In this document: piece by piece, positions 34,929 through 36,544 of the stretch
Layout: each line of letters starts with the position of its first letter
Position numbering within the stretch: the stretch's first letter is position 1
Source: Parcubacteria group bacterium GW2011_GWD2_42_14
GTDB taxonomy: Bacteria; Patescibacteriota; Minisyncoccia; Phycocordibacterales; UBA12088
Assembly (NCBI GenBank): GCA_000998045.1
Contig: LCCS01000003.1
Location: 1 to 36,544, forward strand
DNA length: 36,544 bases
Direction: 5' to 3'
Program-made: the position numbers and the translations under genes
The notes under the pieces: model-generated
Databases searched by the model: none
Told to the model about the DNA's origin: nothing
The model's input: only the letters and a program-made list of their open reading frames with translations

Positions 34929-36544
34929 ATGCAGAACAAAAATCCTTCTTCAATCATCGAACTTGATTTTAAACCTCGAGGCACCGTACACCCCTCACCT
35001 TCTGATTGGCGAGATCAGGTAATCTATTTTCTCATCGTTGATCGTTTTGATAATGGAAAAAAAGCGCCACCTTACAACGGTAAACCTGGGAAAGGTACTC
35101 TCAACCCAAAAAAAGGCAACGGTGTCCAAGGTGGTACCTTGAAAGGAATAAAACGCCGTTTAGCGTATTTAAAAAAACTTGGCATAACGACGATTTGGTT
35201 AAGCCCTGTGTTTAAAAATCGTATTGATAAGGGTGGGTCTTTGCATGGTTACGCGATACAGCATTTTCTTGCAATTGATCCACATTTTGGAACAAAAAAA
35301 GATCTCCAGGACCTAATCAAAGCTGCACACAAGCTTGGTATGTATGTCGTTCTTGATATAGTCATCAACCACACAGCAGATAACTGGGCATACTCACACG
35401 ATGACTCACCATGTTACTCAAAGGATGCTCGACATCCGTTTGGCTTTTGGCGAGCAAAGCATCCGCCTGAAAAATACGATGAGGATGACGCGGTATGGCC
35501 GGCTGAGCTTCAGGACCCTGATTGCTATTCACGACACGGGAGTATTGCGAATTGGTTTGATGATGAGCAGGCGTTACATGGCGATTTTTTTAATTTAAAG
35601 GATCTAGATTTGAGTAACCAAAATACTCTCGAGACACTTATTGCTGTTTACAAGTATTGGATTGTAGAGGCTGATATTGACGGGTACCGAGTAGATACTG
35701 TAAAACATGTCGACAATCATCCCGCAGTCACATTCTTTAATAGAATAAAAGAATTTGCTGAGACCATAGGCAAAAAAAATTTCTTACTCTTTGGTGAAAT
35801 AGTTGATGATGATGCAATGATAGCGACGTATGTGGGTCAACAAAAGACAGGCAGTGAGCGACTCCACGCACTCGACGCATCACTTGATTTTCCCTTGTAC
35901 TTTATCCTCGAAGAAGTTATCAAAGGTTTTGTAAGTCCTGCGCGACTGCGCGAGCGGTATGACAAAGTACGACAAATGTATCCTCAAAGTGATGGAAGTG
36001 ACTGTCTCGTCACCTTTCTCGATAATCACGACCAAATGGTGCGTCCATACCGGCGGTTTTTGCATCGGGTTCCAAATAAACAACAGGTGGTGCTTGGTAT
36101 TGGGTATCTTCTAACTGCGCCTGGAATACCCGCAATATACTATGGTACAGAACAAGGTTTTGACGGAGGAGCAGAAGATGGACCATGTCAACACAACCAA
36201 ATTCGTGAGTGTATGTTTGGTGGAAAGTGGGGAGCATTCGGTACACATGGCATGCATTTCTTTAACTCCAAACATCCACTCTATAAAGAAATTGCAAAAA
36301 TAATTCATGTACGACAGTCAGAGCCTGCGTTGCGATACGGTCGGTGTTACTTTCGAGAAATATCTGAGAATGGAGAATTCTTTACCTACCCAGAACTTGG
36401 GTATGGAATGCTTGCGTATTCACGTATCATAGATAACCAAGAACTTGTCGTTGTACTTAATCTTAAAGACACAACGTATACAAACCATATTTCGGTTGAC
36501 AAAGAAATCACTCCACCTGGAACAGCTCTACAAAACTTGTTTAA
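34929..36544 (+). CDS. GH13 alpha-amylase-family glycosyl hydrolase (3' end cut by window)
   Basis: TIM-barrel enzyme acting on alpha-glucans or maltodextrins. All four GH13 regions are present: DIVINHTADN (region I), GYRVDTVKHV with the nucleophile Asp (region II), LLFGEIVDDD with the acid Glu (region III) and VTFLDNHDQ with the stabilising Asp (region IV). The frame is open to the last base, 538 codons, and already reaches the beta-sandwich domain C (LVVVLNLKDTTYTNHI), so only a short end is missing. No signal peptide is seen, so it is probably cytoplasmic. TATACT lies 8 nt before the ATG. The early barrel segment has a GGTLKGIKRRLAYLKKLGIT motif typical of GH13. Confidence 0.93.
   Translation, partial: MQNKNPSSIIELDFKPRGTVHPSPSDWRDQVIYFLIVDRFDNGKKAPPYNGKPGKGTLNPKKGNGVQGGTLKGIKRRLAYLKKLGITTIWLSPVFKNRIDKGGSLHGYAIQHFLAIDPHFGTKKDLQDLIKAAHKLGMYVVLDIVINHTADNWAYSHDDSPCYSKDARHPFGFWRAKHPPEKYDEDDAVWPAELQDPDCYSRHGSIANWFDDEQALHGDFFNLKDLDLSNQNTLETLIAVYKYWIVEADIDGYRVDTVKHVDNHPAVTFFNRIKEFAETIGKKNFLLFGEIVDDDAMIATYVGQQKTGSERLHALDASLDFPLYFILEEVIKGFVSPARLRERYDKVRQMYPQSDGSDCLVTFLDNHDQMVRPYRRFLHRVPNKQQVVLGIGYLLTAPGIPAIYYGTEQGFDGGAEDGPCQHNQIRECMFGGKWGAFGTHGMHFFNSKHPLYKEIAKIIHVRQSEPALRYGRCYFREISENGEFFTYPELGYGMLAYSRIIDNQELVVVLNLKDTTYTNHISVDKEITPPGTALQNLF

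Overview
The window reads as a stretch of chromosome from a Candidatus Patescibacteria (CPR) genome, most likely Parcubacteria-like. The support is the gene mix: short genes of conserved core function (rplS, rpsT, tyrS, ruvA, ruvX, uppS), a pilMNO pilus block, a MurE-like Mur ligase, small DUF5652- and DUF5665-like membrane proteins, an isolated copper-efflux operon and many orphan proteins. All six tRNA genes lack an encoded CCA. None of the 43 complete genes ends in TGA. This assignment is inference from gene content; no marker tree was made.

Layout. 1-1100: an orphan gene, then tRNA-Leu(GAG) with a repeat-rich tail. 1.1-4.7 kb (minus strand): acylphosphatase, uppS, polyprenyl synthetase, RluA-type pseudouridine synthase and rplS, covering isoprenoid carrier and ribosome functions. 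4.7-7.1 kb: a MITE-like repeat and two tandem paralogous orphan genes. 7.3-8.6 kb: a HigB/HigA-type toxin-antitoxin operon with a palindromic operator and a third gene. 8.6-9.0 kb: tRNA-Val(UAC), tRNA-Arg(UCU) and a broken tRNA-Arg copy. 9.0-11.7 kb: pilM-pilN-pilO plus a small membrane protein. 11.8-13.2 kb: tRNA-binding-domain protein, ruvX, DUF5652-like protein. 13.2-15.4 kb: tRNA-Ser(UGA), a tRNA-tail repeat, an HNH endonuclease and an anchored exported protein. 15.46-15.77 kb: a strong candidate for an unassigned structured ncRNA. 15.8-19.7 kb: a PurN-like formyltransferase, tyrS, NhaD-type antiporter and a VOC protein. 19.8-23.9 kb: a copper operon (csoR, copA, HMA-TauE-like membrane protein, cupredoxin) behind a CsoR-type operator. 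24-28.7 kb: HAM1-family NTPase, nucleotidyltransferase, tRNA-Arg(GCG) with two tandem tail elements, HD hydrolase, Nudix, rpsT. 28.9-31.8 kb: ruvA, MurE-like ligase, TrmH-type methyltransferase, DoxX. 31.9-34.9 kb: tRNA-Lys(UUU), its tail element and accessory genes. 34.9 kb to the end: a GH13 alpha-amylase-family gene cut by the window edge.

The most unusual features are non-coding. (1) tRNA genes are followed by terminators whose stems run into the tRNA acceptor strand. At four of the six, tail elements follow that carry inverted and direct copies of the tRNA 3' end; three copies, at the Arg(GCG) and Lys tails and one solo site, share a highly conserved core with variable hairpin tips, as expected of a structured RNA. 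(2) An orphan ncRNA candidate of about 300 nt has its own promoter, terminator, two GNRA-loop hairpins and a 9-bp long-range stem. (3) Many genes have a -10 box exactly 6 nt before the start codon, pointing to widespread leaderless mRNAs. (4) A five-copy MITE-like family with AGGACTTACG termini sits close to stop codons. (5) Palindromic repeats have been accepted in frame inside copA and a tRNA-binding protein.
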